A stretch of 27,540 nucleotides of DNA from an uncultured Lachnospiraceae bacterium (lineage in GTDB: Bacteria > Bacillota > Clostridia > Lachnospirales > Lachnospiraceae): NCBI GenBank assembly GCA_910577105.1, contig CAJTMB010000036.1, positions 1 to 27,540 on the forward strand, in the 5' to 3' direction. Shown here one piece after another: positions 7,326 through 14,878 of the stretch. Each line of letters starts with the position of its first letter. Within the stretch, counting starts at the first letter, position 1. The notes under the pieces were generated by a model. That model was not told the DNA's origin. It made no database searches and was given only the letters and a program-made list of their open reading frames with translations. The position numbers and the translations under genes were made by a program.

Positions 7326-7373
7326 GGTAGTTTCCTGAATATATTATAAAAAAAGGATAACGGAGAAACTACC
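7326..7373 (+). promoter_or_regulatory. Inverted repeat spanning the ribosome binding site of the DUF4474-like gene
   Basis: GGTAGTTTC (7326-7334) is perfectly complementary to GAAACTACC (7365-7373), which ends at the base before the ATG. The enclosed 30 bases include AAGGATAACGG. In the mRNA this pairing would close a loop over the translation start region; in DNA it could be a repressor site. No regulator gene is adjacent. Confidence 0.4.
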
Positions 7374-8303
7374 ATGAAATATCTTTATATTGCAGCAGGA
7401 ATCCTGATAATATTGCTGTTGCTTTGCATTATCTGGGTGCTTTGCCACAGGTACAGGGCAAGGTGTCTGGTCCGAATCAGGACGGATGAGGAAAAATGCA
7501 GGGATTTGAACAAGGCCGTCGGAGCATTCGGCTTTCAATATGATATCTGTCAGGATATTTTTTATTCCAGAAGGGATGCCTGGCAGAGAGAAATGGGGTA
7601 TGGCAGGATTTATGACGAACATGCCATAGGCATGGGGATGCTCATAGACTGTGAACCCCTGTATTTTGTCTATAACAAAAAAAGTTATCTGTTTGAACTC
7701 TGGAAAGGCCAGTATGGTATCACAACCGGGGCGGAAATGGGATTTTATGTTTCGGATGAAGTGGATACGGAGCATCCCGAAAGGCTTTTTTACCGCAGCG
7801 TAGAGGATGAGGAAATGCTGTCCATGCGCTTTGTCTTAAGAAAGCGGGGACGCATCCTTATGATGCGGGATGAAGTACACTGGTGGCTGACCGGTTTTGT
7901 GCTGGGTGAGCACTCGGACGCGGCGCAGCTGGCAATGGAGGTATCCATCGGTTTCCCGAATTACGGAATGCGCAATGCCTTTTATGAGGCGCTGCTTCGC
8001 GCCGGTTATCACAAGGAGAATATCTGCGTGGAAGGCCTGTGTATCAGATTTGGCTTTACGAAGCCCCATACCTGCCAGCCGAAGCACTGCAAACTCAGAA
8101 TCTGGTGGGTACGCTGGAACAACAAACGAAGGTGTAAAAAGTATCTTCGGGTAACCGGAAAATTTGTACGGACCATCGACAGGGTGGACTATCTGGGCAT
8201 GTGTTTCCCGGGACTTTACCGCATGCTTGGAAAGCTTTGCAGATACCCGAAGAAAAAGCGTTGTAAACCCGGATGCGGCAGAAGATGCCGCTGCTGCAGA
8301 TAA
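7374..8303 (+). CDS. DUF4474-like membrane-anchored protein
   Basis: 309 residues. A single N-terminal membrane anchor (residues ~3-24, a run of I and L) is followed by a soluble domain. Blocks GFQYDICQDIFYSRRDAWQR, GMGMLIDCEPLYFVY and LFELWKGQYGITTGAEMGFY match my recollection of the DUF4474 family of Firmicutes. The function of that family is not known. The last 25 residues are strongly basic and cysteine-rich (KPGCGRRCRCCR), which is odd for a membrane-anchored protein and could bind metal or nucleic acid. The stop codon abuts the ATG of the metallophosphoesterase, so the two are co-translated and probably act together. GGAG is spaced 8 bases from the start. Confidence 0.7.
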   Translation: MKYLYIAAGILIILLLLCIIWVLCHRYRARCLVRIRTDEEKCRDLNKAVGAFGFQYDICQDIFYSRRDAWQREMGYGRIYDEHAIGMGMLIDCEPLYFVYNKKSYLFELWKGQYGITTGAEMGFYVSDEVDTEHPERLFYRSVEDEEMLSMRFVLRKRGRILMMRDEVHWWLTGFVLGEHSDAAQLAMEVSIGFPNYGMRNAFYEALLRAGYHKENICVEGLCIRFGFTKPHTCQPKHCKLRIWWVRWNNKRRCKKYLRVTGKFVRTIDRVDYLGMCFPGLYRMLGKLCRYPKKKRCKPGCGRRCRCCR

Positions 8304-9197
8304 ATGAGCACGAAAAGCCGTCTGGATAATCTGTACCGGGAAGCAGACAGAATCCGTGTAGGCGAATGTGCCAAAATAGTTTTGATGAGCGATTGTCACC
8401 GTGGCGTGGGAAACCACGGTGACAATTTTCTAAACAACAGGCATCTGGTATCCGCTGCCCTTTCTTTTTATAACCAGAGGCAGTTTACTTATGTGGAGCT
8501 GGGTGACGGGGATGAATTGTGGGAAAATCCCAACATGGGGATGATTATACAGGAACACAGTGATATTTTTGAACTGATGTCAGAATTTTACCGGAGTGGC
8601 AGGTTTATCATGCTGTACGGCAACCATGACAGAAAAAAGGAAAAACAGCGGTTTATGGAGCGGTACTGTGAGCGGTACTATCCGATGCACAGGGACTGCC
8701 ACTGCGAGCTGTTTCCGGGACTAAAGGCGAAGGAAGGCGTTGTGCTGGAGTTTGCGGGGAGTGGGTATCAGGTTTTTCTGGTGCATGGACATCAGGGGGA
8801 TTTGATGAATGACACACTCTGGAAGTTGACGCGTTTTCTGGTACGCCATGTGTGGAGAAAGCTGGAGTTGTGGGGCGTACAGGACCCCACCAGTACGGCG
8901 AAAAATTACAGGAGAAAAAAGAACACGGAGAAGCGGCTTTCAAAATGGGCGGATGAAAACGGCGTTATGCTGGTGGCAGGCCATACCCACAGGGCTGCGC
9001 TGCCAAAGCCCGGGGAATCCCTATACTGCAATGACGGAAGCTGTGTTCATCCCAGCGGCATTACGGCGCTGGAAATAGAAAACGGGAATCTCACGCTGGT
9101 AAAGTGGAGCGTGGACACCCGGATGGACAGGAGCATGTATGTGGGCAGGGAAATTCTGGCAGGACCGACGAGGCTGAAGGAGTATTTTTCGAGTTGA
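8304..9197 (+). CDS. Calcineurin-like metallophosphoesterase
   Basis: 297 residues with the full metallophosphoesterase motif series: SDCHRG (D-x-H), ELGDGDELWE (GDxx[D/E]), YGNHD, HGHQGD, and AGHTH. These residues bind two metal ions for hydrolysis of phosphomono- or diesters. The layout recalls LpxH-like and other small phosphoesterases, but Gram-positive bacteria lack lipid A, so the substrate is unknown. The ATG follows directly after the stop of the DUF4474-like gene (TAAATG) without a clear ribosome binding site, which suggests translational coupling. A hairpin at 9206-9238 ends the unit. Confidence 0.88.
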   Translation: MSTKSRLDNLYREADRIRVGECAKIVLMSDCHRGVGNHGDNFLNNRHLVSAALSFYNQRQFTYVELGDGDELWENPNMGMIIQEHSDIFELMSEFYRSGRFIMLYGNHDRKKEKQRFMERYCERYYPMHRDCHCELFPGLKAKEGVVLEFAGSGYQVFLVHGHQGDLMNDTLWKLTRFLVRHVWRKLELWGVQDPTSTAKNYRRKKNTEKRLSKWADENGVMLVAGHTHRAALPKPGESLYCNDGSCVHPSGITALEIENGNLTLVKWSVDTRMDRSMYVGREILAGPTRLKEYFSS

Positions 9198-9205
9198 ATT
9201 TATTT

Positions 9206-9238
9206 AGGGTCACACCTGTTTGGAACAGGGGTGACCCT
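9206..9238 (+). terminator. Hairpin after the metallophosphoesterase gene
   Basis: AGGGTCAC (9206-9213) pairs with GTGACCCT (9231-9238). Inside, CCTGTT pairs with AACAGG around TGG. The T-run is poor (TATATC). The CCTGTT-GGAACA core recurs in the loop of the 35 bp palindrome at 23279-23363. It probably terminates, perhaps weakly, transcription of 7374-9197. Confidence 0.6.
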
Positions 9239-9297
9239 TATATCGGAAAATTTGAAAAAAACAACTTAATAAATGTAAAACAAAATAGGGATAAAAA

Positions 9298-9945
9298 TCA
9301 TGACATTGAATAAATAATGGAGTAGCGGCATCCCGCCAGACATTTTAGGCACGCAACACATTTATAAACATCTACGATTTCATCTCTGTTAACTCCCGGC
9401 GTCCATTTTTTTCCGTATATTGCCTGAACAGGACAGACTTTAACACATAAATTACAGTTACCGCATTTGCCGGAAATAATTTCTGCTTTTTTAATGTCCA
9501 AAGGCATATTGGTAAGTACAGAACATAAGGAAAGCGCTGCACCATATTTTTCTGTAATTAAGAGATTATTTTTTCCAATCCAGCCCAGCCCTGAAAGTAC
9601 AGCTATTTTTTTATGAGGCAATATAGAAGTTTTCGTTTTTTCATCATATTCTTTTCTCTTCTCTATGCCGTGTTCGGATTGCGAAATTGCTTTATAGCCA
9701 TTTTTTTGAATAATTGTGGCAAGTGCATCTGCCAATTCATCGGTCGCGTGTTCATAGCGTGAAAAAATTGTATAATCCGTTTCTTTTTCAGAATTTAGAT
9801 TTTGAATATATTCTCTTGGCAAAGCTTTACCCAATAGAATTGCAGATGAATATCCTCGATTTTCTGTTAAGCTTAATGAGGAGATGTCAACCATGTTGAA
9901 AATATCTATTCCGCTTTGTTTTACAAAATTTGAAAAATTTAGCAT
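9298..9945 (-). CDS. Double [4Fe-4S] cluster protein, QueG-like C-terminal half
   Basis: 215 residues. Two ferredoxin-type cysteine sets are present near the C-terminus: CGNCNLCVKVCP and CVACLKCLAGC. The upstream region (SGLGWIGKNNLLITEKYGAA) matches the segment preceding the clusters in epoxyqueuosine reductase QueG and its relatives. QueG is over 300 residues with a cobalamin-binding N-terminal part; this protein is shorter, so a reduced relative with unknown electron-transfer role is likelier than true QueG. A separate, non-homologous QueH is present at 17500. The gene is noticeably richer in A+T than its neighbours, runs against them, and has its own promoter, which fits horizontal acquisition. 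The start is supported by AAAGGAG before the ATG. Confidence 0.8.
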   Translation of the reverse strand: MLNFSNFVKQSGIDIFNMVDISSLSLTENRGYSSAILLGKALPREYIQNLNSEKETDYTIFSRYEHATDELADALATIIQKNGYKAISQSEHGIEKRKEYDEKTKTSILPHKKIAVLSGLGWIGKNNLLITEKYGAALSLCSVLTNMPLDIKKAEIISGKCGNCNLCVKVCPVQAIYGKKWTPGVNRDEIVDVYKCVACLKCLAGCRYSIIYSMS

Positions 9946-9998
9946 AAACGCTCCTTTTCTTCAATATTTATTATTAAGCGAGAGACTTTTGTTGCTTT

Positions 9999-10027
9999 AT
10001 TTTATACTGTTATATATGTTAACGCAA
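9999..10027 (-). promoter_or_regulatory. Promoter of the QueG-like gene (minus strand)
   Basis: On the minus strand, TTGCGT (10022-10027), a 17-base spacer and TAAAAT (9999-10004), about 55 bases ahead of the start at 9945. Confidence 0.5.
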
Positions 10028-10102
10028 GTGCTCTCGGCAATACGGGTAAATATGATTATTCATTTTATTAAAATCTATTGTGGGAGGAGCAAACAATTTA
10101 AG

Positions 10103-10130
10103 GCAAGTCGGTTGAACGGCTTGCTTTTTT
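10103..10130 (+). terminator. Terminator-like hairpin overlapping the carA promoter
   Basis: GCAAGTCG (10103-10110) pairs with CGGCTTGC (10117-10124) with one G-T pair, followed by six T. The loop holds most of the -35 box of the carA promoter. No plus-strand gene ends just upstream; a purine-rich GGGAGGAG at 10083-10090 precedes it. It may stop stray transcription or be a relic. Confidence 0.5.
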
Positions 10131-10140
10131 GTGCTATAAT
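10112..10140 (+). promoter_or_regulatory. carAB promoter
   Basis: TTGAAC (10112-10117), a 17-base spacer and perfect TATAAT (10135-10140). The leader to carA is only about 80 bases, and I see no PyrR-type attenuator in it. Confidence 0.7.
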
Positions 10141-10226
10141 AAACCGATTATGCAGAAATAGGAAAAATACGCTCGTTTAAATGGGATATTACAGCATTTT
10201 GTGTATGCGAGCAGATAGGAGTAAGG

Positions 10227-11465
10227 ATGAAAGCTTTTTTGGTTTTGGAAGACGGTACTGTGTTTGAAGGGCTTCATATCGGCGCCTGTAAAGAAGTGAT
10301 TAGCGAGATTGTATTCAATACTTCCATGGCGGGTTATCTGGAAGTGCTGACCGACCCGTCCTATGCAGGGCAGGCGGTATGTATGACCTATCCTTTGATT
10401 GGAAATTACGGGGTATGTCTGGAAGATATGGAGTCAAGGAAGCCCTGGCCGGATGGTTTTATTGTGCGGGAGTTGTCCCGGATACCAAGCAATTTCAGGA
10501 GCGATTGCAGCATTCAGGAGTTTCTGGAAAAAAACGATGTGCCCGGCATTGCGGGAATTGATACCAGGGCACTGACCCGGATTCTTCGGGAAAAGGGAAC
10601 CATGAACGGCATGATTACCACGGATGAGAATTATAAATTAGACGAGATTCTTCCAAAACTGAAAGCATATACCACGGGCAAGGTGGTGGAAAAAGCTACC
10701 TGTCAGGAAAAGTATACCCTTACTCCCAGCAAAACCCTTGCGGATAACGGGCCGTTTTCCGGTTCATCCGTTTTCAACAGGGCCGGTTTTGAGGCAGGGA
10801 AAAGGGAAATGCGCCCTTCCATGGTGCGCGAGTTAAACGGTACAGGGCTTAAGGTGGCGGTCCTTGATTTGGGCGCGAAAGCCAACATTGCCCATTCCCT
10901 GGCGCAGAGAGGGTGTGAGGTGACTGTTTACCCGGCATGGACGAAGGCGGAGGAAATTATCGGGGACGCGCCGGACGGCATTATGCTGAGCAACGGCCCC
11001 GGGGACCCGAAAGAATGCACTTCCATTATAGCGGAAATCAAAAAGCTGTATGACACGGACATCCCTATCTTTGCCATCTGTCTCGGGCACCAGTTAATGG
11101 CGCTGGCAACGGGAGCGGACACTTATAAATTAAAATACGGACACAGGGGAGGCAACCACCCCGTAAAGGATTTGGCGACGGGCAGGGTTTACATATCATC
11201 CCAGAACCACGGGTATGTGGTGGACACGGACAAGCTGGATGCAAAAGTGGCAGTACCGGCCTTTATCAACGTCAACGACGGCACCAATGAAGGGCTTTCT
11301 TATACGGGCAAAAACATATTTACGGTGCAGTACCATCCCGAAGCGTGTCCCGGACCGCAGGATTCCGGCTATCTGTTTGACAGGTTTATCAATATGATGC
11401 GGGGAGAAAAGCAGGGCGTACCAACGCAGGGAAGCAGCAGTTCTTTGATAAAGGAGGGAAAATAA
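10227..11465 (+). CDS. carA: Carbamoyl-phosphate synthase small subunit (glutaminase)
   Basis: 412 residues; hydrolyses glutamine and passes ammonia to CarB to make carbamoyl phosphate for arginine and pyrimidine synthesis. The N-terminal CarA-specific domain (FNTSMAGYLEVLTDPSYAGQ) is followed by a class I glutamine amidotransferase domain. Its nucleophile is the Cys of FAICLGHQLMALA, and the HPEA histidine and glutamate lie near the end. The loop LSNGPGDP is also typical. The C-terminus (after about residue 395) is a short serine-rich tail past the usual end. AGGAG precedes the ATG. carB follows after one base, so the two subunits are co-expressed. Confidence 0.97.
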   Translation: MKAFLVLEDGTVFEGLHIGACKEVISEIVFNTSMAGYLEVLTDPSYAGQAVCMTYPLIGNYGVCLEDMESRKPWPDGFIVRELSRIPSNFRSDCSIQEFLEKNDVPGIAGIDTRALTRILREKGTMNGMITTDENYKLDEILPKLKAYTTGKVVEKATCQEKYTLTPSKTLADNGPFSGSSVFNRAGFEAGKREMRPSMVRELNGTGLKVAVLDLGAKANIAHSLAQRGCEVTVYPAWTKAEEIIGDAPDGIMLSNGPGDPKECTSIIAEIKKLYDTDIPIFAICLGHQLMALATGADTYKLKYGHRGGNHPVKDLATGRVYISSQNHGYVVDTDKLDAKVAVPAFINVNDGTNEGLSYTGKNIFTVQYHPEACPGPQDSGYLFDRFINMMRGEKQGVPTQGSSSSLIKEGK

Positions 11466-11466
11466 C

Positions 11467-14400
11467 ATGCCAAAGAATCCTGACGTAAAACGAGTGATGG
11501 TGATTGGTTCCGGGCCTATCGTGATAGGACAGGCAGCGGAGTTTGACTATGCGGGGACGCAGGCATGCCGTTCTTTAAAGGAAGAGGGCGTGGAGGTTAT
11601 TTTGGTAAACTCCAACCCGGCTACCATCATGACGGACAAAGACATTGCGGACAAGGTATATATCGAGCCGCTTACCATAAAGGTTTTGGAACAGATTATT
11701 GAAAAGGAGAAACCGGATTCCATCCTGCCTACGCTTGGCGGGCAGGCAGGGCTTAACCTTGGTATGGAGCTGGAGGAATCGGGCTTTTTGGAGAGCCACC
11801 ATGTAAAGCTTCTGGGCACCACCGCCGCAACCATCCGCAACGCGGAGGGCAGGCAGGAGTTTAAGGACTTGATGGAGCGCATCGGGGAGCCATGCGCCGC
11901 TTCCACGGTGGTGGAAAATGTGGAGGACGGCGTTGCCTTTACCAACCAGATTGGGTATCCGGTGGTGCTTCGCCCCGCATATACCCTTGGCGGCTCCGGC
12001 GGCGGCATTGCCCACAACCAGACGGAACTGGAGGAAATTCTCGAAAACGGACTCAGGCTTTCCCGCGTGGGGCAGGTGCTTGTGGAGCGCTGCATTGCAG
12101 GCTGGAAAGAGATTGAATACGAGGTGATGCGGGACAGTCTCGGCAACTGTATCACCGTCTGCAACATGGAAAACATTGACCCGGTGGGCGTACATACCGG
12201 AGACAGCATCGTGGTGGCGCCGTCACAGACTTTGAGTGATAAAGAGTATCAGATGCTCAGAAGTTCGGCGTTAAACATCATCAATGAACTGGGGATTACA
12301 GGCGGCTGTAATGTGCAGTTTGCCTTGCATCCCACCAGCTTTGAATACTGTGTGATTGAGGTAAACCCCCGCGTCAGCCGTTCTTCGGCGCTGGCAAGCA
12401 AGGCAACCGGCTATCCCATAGCAAAGGTGGCGGCAAAGATTGCGCTGGGCTATACCCTGGATGAAATCAAAAATGCCGTGACCGGCAAAACCTATGCCAG
12501 CTTTGAGCCTGCGCTTGATTACTGCGTTGTCAAGATGCCCAGACTGCCCTTTGACAAGTTCCTTACGGCAAAGAGGACGCTTACGACCCAGATGAAGGCG
12601 ACCGGCGAGGTGATGAGCATCTGTACGAACTTTGAGGGCGCGCTGATGAAGGCAATCCGCTCTCTCGAACAGCATGTGGACTGCCTGTTAAGCTATGATT
12701 TTTCCGATTTGTCTGGGGATGAGCTGCTCGAACGCTTAAAAATCGTGGACGACCAGAGAATCTGGGTGATAGCGGAAGCGCTGCGCAAGGGTGTAAGCTA
12801 TGAAAAAATCCATGAGGTTACCATGATTGACAGTTGGTTTATCGACAAAATTGCCGTTCTGGTGGAGATGGAGGACGCCTTAAAGAAAGGTCCTCTGACG
12901 ACGGAACTTTTAAAAGAAGCAAAGCGGCTGGAGTTTCCCGACAATGTTATTTCAAGGCTTTCCGGCATATCCGAAGCCGATGTGAAAAAGCAGCGGGAGG
13001 ACAACGGTATCCACGCCGTGTTTAAAATAGTGGATACCTGCGCGGCGGAGTTTGCGGCAACCACCCCTTATTACTATTCTACCTTTGGCGGTGAGTGCGA
13101 AGCCTTGCCCACCCGTGACAAAAAGAAGGTGCTGGTACTTGGCTCCGGGCCCATCCGTATCGGGCAGGGAATCGAGTTTGACTATTGCTCCGTTCACGCC
13201 ACATGGGCATTTTCCAAAGCCGGTTATGAAACGATTATCATCAACAACAACCCGGAAACGGTGAGTACGGACTTTGACATTGCGGACAAGCTGTACTTTG
13301 AACCGCTGACGCCTGAGGATGTGGAAAATATTGTGGACATTGAAAAGCCGGACGGCGCGGTGGTGCAGTTTGGCGGACAGACAGCCATCAAGCTGACTGA
13401 AAGCCTGATGAAGATGGGAGTTCCCATTCTGGGCACGAAGGCGGAGGATGTGGACGCGGCGGAGGACAGGGAGTTGTTTGACGCCATCCTGCAGCAGACA
13501 GAGATTCCCCGTGCGGCAGGCGGCACCGTCTACACGGCAGAGGAAGCAAAGGAGGTTGCAAACCGTCTGGGATATCCCGTGCTGGTAAGACCTTCCTATG
13601 TCCTTGGCGGACAGGGGATGCAGATTGCCACCTCCGATGAAGAAATTGAAGAATTTATGGAAATCATCAACCGGATTGCACAGGACCATCCGATTCTGGT
13701 GGACAAATATTTACAGGGCAAGGAAATCGAGGTGGACGCGGTCTGCGACGGCACCGACATCCTGATTCCCGGCATTATGGAGCATATTGAGAGAACCGGT
13801 ATCCACTCAGGCGACTCTATCTCCGTATATCCTGCGCCTACCCTTGATAAGAATGTGAAAGAGAAAATTGCAGAGTACACCCGCAGGCTGGCAAAGGCAT
13901 TGCATGTAAAGGGCCTTATCAACATCCAGTTTATTGCCATCGGGGAGGAGGTTTACGTGATTGAAGTAAATCCCCGTTCTTCCCGTACCGTGCCGTATAT
14001 CAGTAAGGTGACGGGCATCCCCATCGTGGACCTTGCCACGGAGGTTATCATCGGCAAGAGCATAAGGGAGCTGGGGTATGAGCCGGGACTACAGCCGGAA
14101 GCGGATTATTTTGCCATCAAGATGCCGGTATTCTCTTTTGAAAAGATTCGCGGGGCCGAAATCAGCTTAGGGCCTGAGATGAAATCCACCGGCGAATGCT
14201 TAGGCATTGCCAAAGATTTCAATGAGGCGCTTTACAAGGCCTTTTTAGGGGCAGGTGTGGAGCTGCCGAAGCATAAACAGATGATTATTACCGTAAAGGA
14301 TGCGGATAAAGGGGAAGCCATCGAAATCGGCCGCCGCTTTGAGAAGCTGGGGTATACTATTTATGCCACCAGAAGCACGGCGGCAGCATTGAATGAAGCC

Positions 14401-14661
14401 GGCGTAAAGGCAAGGAAGGTCAATAAGATTTCACAGGAATCCCCCACCGTTATGGACTTGATTTTGGGGCATAGGATAGATTTGGTTATTGACACCCCGA
14501 CCCAGGGGCGCGACAAGTCCAGGGACGGCTTTTTAATCCGCCGTACCTCCATTGAAACCGGTGTGAACTGCATCACTGCCATGGACACGGCGAGGGCGCT
14601 GGTGACCAGTATGGAAAACGCGGCAAAAGAACTGACCTTGGTGGATGTGGCGTCACTTTAA
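11467..14661 (+). CDS. carB: Carbamoyl-phosphate synthase large subunit
   Basis: 1064 residues, the normal length. Two homologous ATP-grasp halves are visible, each opened by a related dinucleotide-type motif: GSGPIVIGQAAEFDYAGTQA near residue 14 and GSGPIRIGQGIEFDY near residue 560. The first half makes carboxyphosphate and then carbamate; the second phosphorylates carbamate. An oligomerisation segment lies between them. The last ~130 residues are the MGS-like allosteric domain (GRRFEKLGYTIYATRSTA, then IDLVIDTPTQG). Glutamine-derived ammonia comes from CarA. The start ATG lies one base after the carA stop, with AGGAGG in the end of carA. The product feeds both arginine and pyrimidine pathways. 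Confidence 0.98.
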   Translation: MPKNPDVKRVMVIGSGPIVIGQAAEFDYAGTQACRSLKEEGVEVILVNSNPATIMTDKDIADKVYIEPLTIKVLEQIIEKEKPDSILPTLGGQAGLNLGMELEESGFLESHHVKLLGTTAATIRNAEGRQEFKDLMERIGEPCAASTVVENVEDGVAFTNQIGYPVVLRPAYTLGGSGGGIAHNQTELEEILENGLRLSRVGQVLVERCIAGWKEIEYEVMRDSLGNCITVCNMENIDPVGVHTGDSIVVAPSQTLSDKEYQMLRSSALNIINELGITGGCNVQFALHPTSFEYCVIEVNPRVSRSSALASKATGYPIAKVAAKIALGYTLDEIKNAVTGKTYASFEPALDYCVVKMPRLPFDKFLTAKRTLTTQMKATGEVMSICTNFEGALMKAIRSLEQHVDCLLSYDFSDLSGDELLERLKIVDDQRIWVIAEALRKGVSYEKIHEVTMIDSWFIDKIAVLVEMEDALKKGPLTTELLKEAKRLEFPDNVISRLSGISEADVKKQREDNGIHAVFKIVDTCAAEFAATTPYYYSTFGGECEALPTRDKKKVLVLGSGPIRIGQGIEFDYCSVHATWAFSKAGYETIIINNNPETVSTDFDIADKLYFEPLTPEDVENIVDIEKPDGAVVQFGGQTAIKLTESLMKMGVPILGTKAEDVDAAEDRELFDAILQQTEIPRAAGGTVYTAEEAKEVANRLGYPVLVRPSYVLGGQGMQIATSDEEIEEFMEIINRIAQDHPILVDKYLQGKEIEVDAVCDGTDILIPGIMEHIERTGIHSGDSISVYPAPTLDKNVKEKIAEYTRRLAKALHVKGLINIQFIAIGEEVYVIEVNPRSSRTVPYISKVTGIPIVDLATEVIIGKSIRELGYEPGLQPEADYFAIKMPVFSFEKIRGAEISLGPEMKSTGECLGIAKDFNEALYKAFLGAGVELPKHKQMIITVKDADKGEAIEIGRRFEKLGYTIYATRSTAAALNEAGVKARKVNKISQESPTVMDLILGHRIDLVIDTPTQGRDKSRDGFLIRRTSIETGVNCITAMDTARALVTSMENAAKELTLVDVASL

Positions 14662-14682
14662 AAAAAATTGGTGCTAGTGTCA

Positions 14683-14815
14683 TTGTGCCCATTGTATGTT
14701 CCAATGCAGACGCGCTCTCGCTTCGGGAAAAACGCAGTTGCGCTAAGCTCGAAAATACCTCGCTAAGCGCAAGCGTTTTTCCGGAGTCTGCTTATGGAAG
14801 ATACAATGGGCACAA
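14683..14815. repeat. Long nested palindrome after carB (hairpin element A)
   Basis: Outer arms TTGTGCCCATTGTAT (14683-14697) and ATACAATGGGCACAA (14801-14815) are perfect. Inner pairs are GCAGAC/GTCTGC (14706-14711 and 14786-14791), CGGGAAAAACGC/GCGTTTTTCCGG (one mismatch) and TTGCGCT/AGCGCAA. The inner core resembles the core of the palindrome after argS (20376-20448, opposite strand). There is no T-run. It fills most of the carB to lipoprotein gap; a 65-codon open frame across it is not a gene. Confidence 0.8.
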
Positions 14816-14878
14816 TTCGGTTGCAGCAGGATGTTTTTACAAGTGCCTGATAAAGAGAGAGGTTTGGGAGGGGAGAGA

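Noticed and set aside
9884..10180. 98-codon plus-strand open frame
   Set aside because: It is antisense to the start of the QueG-like gene and then crosses the promoter region; composition and residues look non-coding.
10141..10226. PyrR-type attenuator ahead of carA
   Set aside because: The leader is short and I see neither the PyrR-binding consensus nor a terminator between the promoter and carA.
11547..13940. Several long minus-strand frames opposite carB
   Set aside because: They are antisense shadows of a strongly conserved gene; none has a recognisable domain.
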